From positions 1 through 6,303 of the forward strand of contig JADGGF010000276.1 in assembly GCA_019690055.1 (NCBI GenBank): 6,303 nt of DNA, read 5' to 3'. Of the stretch, positions 4,183 through 6,303 are shown piece after piece. The notes under the pieces are model-generated. The model was not told where the DNA came from. It saw only the letters and a program-made list of their open reading frames with translations, and searched no databases. The DNA is from Micromonosporaceae bacterium (GTDB lineage: Bacteria > Actinomycetota > Actinomycetes > Mycobacteriales > Micromonosporaceae). The stretch's first letter is position 1. Each line of letters starts with the position of its first letter. The translations under genes were made by a program, and so were the position numbers.

Positions 4183-6303
4183 GCCGAGAGCACGCTCGGT
4201 GCGGCGGCCGCCCTGTCCGGACGTTACTTCGGCACGGCGGTGGCCGCGAACAAGCTCGGCGACAACACGTACAACACGATTCTCAATCGTGAATTCAGCA
4301 GCCTCACCGCCGAGAACGAGATGAAGATCGACGCCACGGAGCCGAATCAGAACCAGTTCAACTTCGGCCCGGGCGACCAGATCGTCAACTACGGCCTGAG
4401 CCGGGGCTGGAAGGTCCGCGGCCACACCCTGGCCTGGCACTCGCAGCAGCCGAACTGGATGCGGAACATGGAGGGCCAGGCCCTGCGCAACGCCATGCGC
4501 AACCACATCACGCAGGTGATGACCCACTACCGGGGCAAGATCTATGCCTGGGATGTGGTCAACGAGGCGTTCGAGGACGGTTCCAGCGGGGCTCGACGGA
4601 ACTCGAACCTGCAGCGCACCGGCAACGACTGGATCGAGGACGCGTTCCGCACCGCCCGGAACGCCGACCCGAACGCCAAGCTGTGCTACAACGACTACAA
4701 CATTGACGACTGGAACCAAGCCAAGACGCGGGCCGTGTACAACATGGTGGCCGACTTCCGTAACCGGGGCGTGCCGATCGACTGCGTCGGGTTCCAGTCG
4801 CATTTCAACGCCCAGTCGCCCTACCCGAGCAGCTACCGCACGACGCTGCAGAACTTCGCCGCTCTCGGCGTCGAGGTGCAGATCACTGAGCTGGACATCG
4901 AGGGATCCGGAACCGCGCAGGCCAACACGTACCGCAATGTGGTCAACGACTGCCTGGCCGTGGCTCGCTGCGCCGGTATCACGGTGTGGGGCATCCGGGA
5001 CAGTGACTCGTGGCGGGCCAGTGGCACGCCGCTGCTGTTCGACAACAACGGCAACAAGAAGCAGGCCTACGACGCGGTGCTGCAGGCCCTCAACGCCGCC
5101 GGCCCGAGCGGACCGACCAACACCACGACCACGACTCCGCCGCCGTCCGGTGGGGCTGGCACTATCGTCGGTGCGCAGTCGGGTCGGTGCATCGATGTGC
5201 CTAACGGCACGACCACCGACGGTACCCGGGTGCAGTTGTATGACTGCAACGGCCAGTCGAACCAGTCGTGGACGTACACGTCGAGCAAGGAGTTCCGGAT
5301 CTTCGGCAACAAGTGCTTGGACGCGGCGGGTTCGGGTAATGGCGCGGCGGTCCAGATCTACACCTGTAACGGGCAGACGAACCAGCAGTGGAACCTGAAC
5401 AGCAACGGCACCATCTCCGGGGTGCAGTCCGGTCGGTGCCTGGACGTGTGGAGCACGGCCAACGGAGCGCAGGTCCAGATCTACGACTGCCACGGACAGT
5501 CCAACCAGCGGTTCACGTTCACCGGCGGCTCAACCCCCACGTCAACCAGCACCACGACCACGCCGCCGCCCTCGAGCACGGGCCCGATCGTCGGCGCGCA
5601 GTCGGGTCGATGCATCGACGTGCCGAACTCCTCGACCAACGACGGCACCCGGGTGCAGTTGTATGACTGCAACGGCCAGTCGAACCAGTCGTGGACATAC
5701 ACGTCGAGCAAGGAGTTCCGGATCTTCGGCAACAAGTGCCTGGACGCTGGGGGCTCTGGCAACGGCGCCCCGATTCAGATCTACAGCTGCAACGGGCAGA
5801 CCAACCAGCAGTGGAACCTGAACAGCAACGGCACCATCTCCGGTGTGCAGTCGGGCCGGTGCCTTGATGTCTGGAGCACGGCCAACGGAGCGCAGGTTCA
5901 GCTGTACGACTGCCACGGGCAGCCCAACCAGCAGTTCTCGCACTCTGCTTCGGGCGGCTCGACCCCGACCACGCCGCCCCCGGGCGGGTCGTGCTCGCTT
6001 CCGTCGACGTTCCGGTGGACGTCGACGGGTCCGCTGGCCACCCCCCGCTCGGGCTGGGTGTCGCTGAAGGACTTCACCCACGCTCGCTACAACGGTCAGC
6101 ACCTGGTCTACGCGACCACGCACGACACCGGAACGACGTGGGGCTCGATGAACTTCGGTCTGTTCAGCGACTGGTCCCAGATGGGGTCGGCCAGTCAGAA
6201 CGCCATGCCGTTCGCCGCGGTCGCGCCCACGCTGTTCTACTTCGCGCCGAAGAACATCTGGGTGCTGGCCTACCAGTGGGGCGGGCCCGCCTTCTCCTAC
6301 CGC
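4069..6303 (+). CDS. Secreted modular arabinoxylanase: GH10 xylanase - CBM13 - CBM13 - GH62 arabinofuranosidase (3' partial)
   Basis: The frame stays open for 745 codons to the window end. Residues 1-38 are a signal peptide with an Arg-rich N-region, a hydrophobic core (about 15-35) and an ANA|AE cleavage site. Residues 39-343 are a GH10 endo-1,4-beta-xylanase very like Streptomyces XlnA: acid/base Glu166 (WDVVNEA), nucleophile Glu274 (ITELDI), and disulfide pairs Cys206-Cys239 and Cys295-Cys301 in the expected places. Two ricin-type beta-trefoil CBM13 modules follow (about 366-483 and 507-624), each with three subdomains and the ligand-type Asp after Cys (376, 418, 459 in the first). Thr/Pro/Gly linkers lie at about 344-364, 486-505 and 625-641. 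From 642 the sequence matches the start of GH62 alpha-L-arabinofuranosidases, with the predicted general base Asp668 (SLKDF) and the APTLFYFAPKNIWVLAYQWG block. The other GH62 catalytic residues and the stop lie beyond the window. The enzyme should act outside the cell, cutting and debranching arabinoxylan. Divergent from the repressor gene. Confidence 0.97.
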   Translation, partial: MTSPISPPRRRLRKLVLSGAAALAVTVPAVVVVSLANAAESTLGAAAALSGRYFGTAVAANKLGDNTYNTILNREFSSLTAENEMKIDATEPNQNQFNFGPGDQIVNYGLSRGWKVRGHTLAWHSQQPNWMRNMEGQALRNAMRNHITQVMTHYRGKIYAWDVVNEAFEDGSSGARRNSNLQRTGNDWIEDAFRTARNADPNAKLCYNDYNIDDWNQAKTRAVYNMVADFRNRGVPIDCVGFQSHFNAQSPYPSSYRTTLQNFAALGVEVQITELDIEGSGTAQANTYRNVVNDCLAVARCAGITVWGIRDSDSWRASGTPLLFDNNGNKKQAYDAVLQALNAAGPSGPTNTTTTTPPPSGGAGTIVGAQSGRCIDVPNGTTTDGTRVQLYDCNGQSNQSWTYTSSKEFRIFGNKCLDAAGSGNGAAVQIYTCNGQTNQQWNLNSNGTISGVQSGRCLDVWSTANGAQVQIYDCHGQSNQRFTFTGGSTPTSTSTTTTPPPSSTGPIVGAQSGRCIDVPNSSTNDGTRVQLYDCNGQSNQSWTYTSSKEFRIFGNKCLDAGGSGNGAPIQIYSCNGQTNQQWNLNSNGTISGVQSGRCLDVWSTANGAQVQLYDCHGQPNQQFSHSASGGSTPTTPPPGGSCSLPSTFRWTSTGPLATPRSGWVSLKDFTHARYNGQHLVYATTHDTGTTWGSMNFGLFSDWSQMGSASQNAMPFAAVAPTLFYFAPKNIWVLAYQWGGPAFSYR
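5164..5940 (+). repeat. Tandem CBM13 duplication, period 423 bp
   Basis: Copy 1 (5164-5517) and copy 2 (5587-5940) encode the two CBM13 modules and are offset by exactly 423 bp. By eye about a dozen of 118 residues differ. The stretch 5230-5316 matches 5653-5739 with one mismatch in 87 bases, including shared low-GC codons TTG TAT. Elsewhere synonymous differences are more frequent, so similarity is patchy. This indicates a recent duplication or gene conversion within the gene. Confidence 0.92.
5989..6303 (+). other. GH62 arabinofuranosidase domain, N-terminal part of the fusion
   Basis: Codes for residues 641-745. The opening CSLPSTFRW, the SGWVSLKDFT block with Asp668, and the run from AAVAPTLFYF to AYQWG follow the streptomycete GH62 pattern closely. 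GH62 enzymes release arabinofuranosyl groups from singly substituted xylose units of arabinoxylan. Roughly 200 further residues are expected past the window end. Confidence 0.9.

Noticed and set aside
3598..5493. 631-codon open frame on the minus strand opposite the xylanase
   Set aside because: Antisense to an unambiguous GH10-CBM13 gene, with no family signature. Its Val/Arg/His-rich composition reflects the complement of GC-biased codons.
4833..5762. Repeated minus-strand peptides (about 5067-5312 and 5481-5762) that look like a gene family
   Set aside because: They are identical only because they are antisense to the two CBM13 copies.

Overview
The window reads as the chromosome of a high-GC actinobacterium. 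GC is strongly preferred at third codon positions, GTG starts are used, secreted-enzyme linkers are Thr/Pro-rich, and the proteins closely resemble streptomycete and thermomonosporacete plant-polymer enzymes. No mobile element, tRNA, rRNA or CRISPR array is visible. The genus cannot be fixed from the sequence.

Layout from left to right. (1) 2-1482: two inner-membrane permeases of a carbohydrate ABC importer (MalF/UgpA type, 5'-truncated by the window edge, then MalG/UgpE type), translationally coupled by a 4-base overlap. (2) 1483-1675: an intergenic regulatory region with paired operator-like palindromes. (3) 1676-2539: a polyester-hydrolase/cutinase-family alpha/beta hydrolase with an intact Ser-Asp-His triad but no signal peptide. 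(4) 2551-3579, minus strand: a LacI-family repressor, convergent with the hydrolase. (5) 3580-4068: a 489-bp divergent regulatory region with operator-like sites for both the repressor gene and the xylanase gene. (6) 4069 to the window end: a very large secreted modular enzyme, signal peptide - GH10 endo-xylanase - CBM13 - CBM13 - GH62 alpha-L-arabinofuranosidase. It is cut by the window edge about 105 residues into the GH62 domain.

How the parts fit: this looks like a plant cell-wall (arabinoxylan) utilisation locus. The secreted fusion would cut the xylan backbone and remove arabinose side chains, the ABC importer could take up the oligosaccharides, and the LacI-type protein would be the sugar-sensing repressor. 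Four copies or variants of a CGAAA-C-TTTCG palindrome occur at the hydrolase, lacI and xylanase promoters. A 39-bp segment upstream of the hydrolase (1547-1585) aligns without gaps to one upstream of the xylanase (3851-3889), 29 of 39 bases identical. This ties the cutinase-like enzyme to the xylan regulon.

Most worth a second look: the shared bipartite operator/promoter module; the cutinase homologue that lacks an export signal, the active-site Trp and the usual calcium ligands; the GH10-CBM13-CBM13-GH62 architecture with near-identical tandem CBM13 copies; and the repressor's non-canonical hinge, which matches an operator without the usual central CpG.
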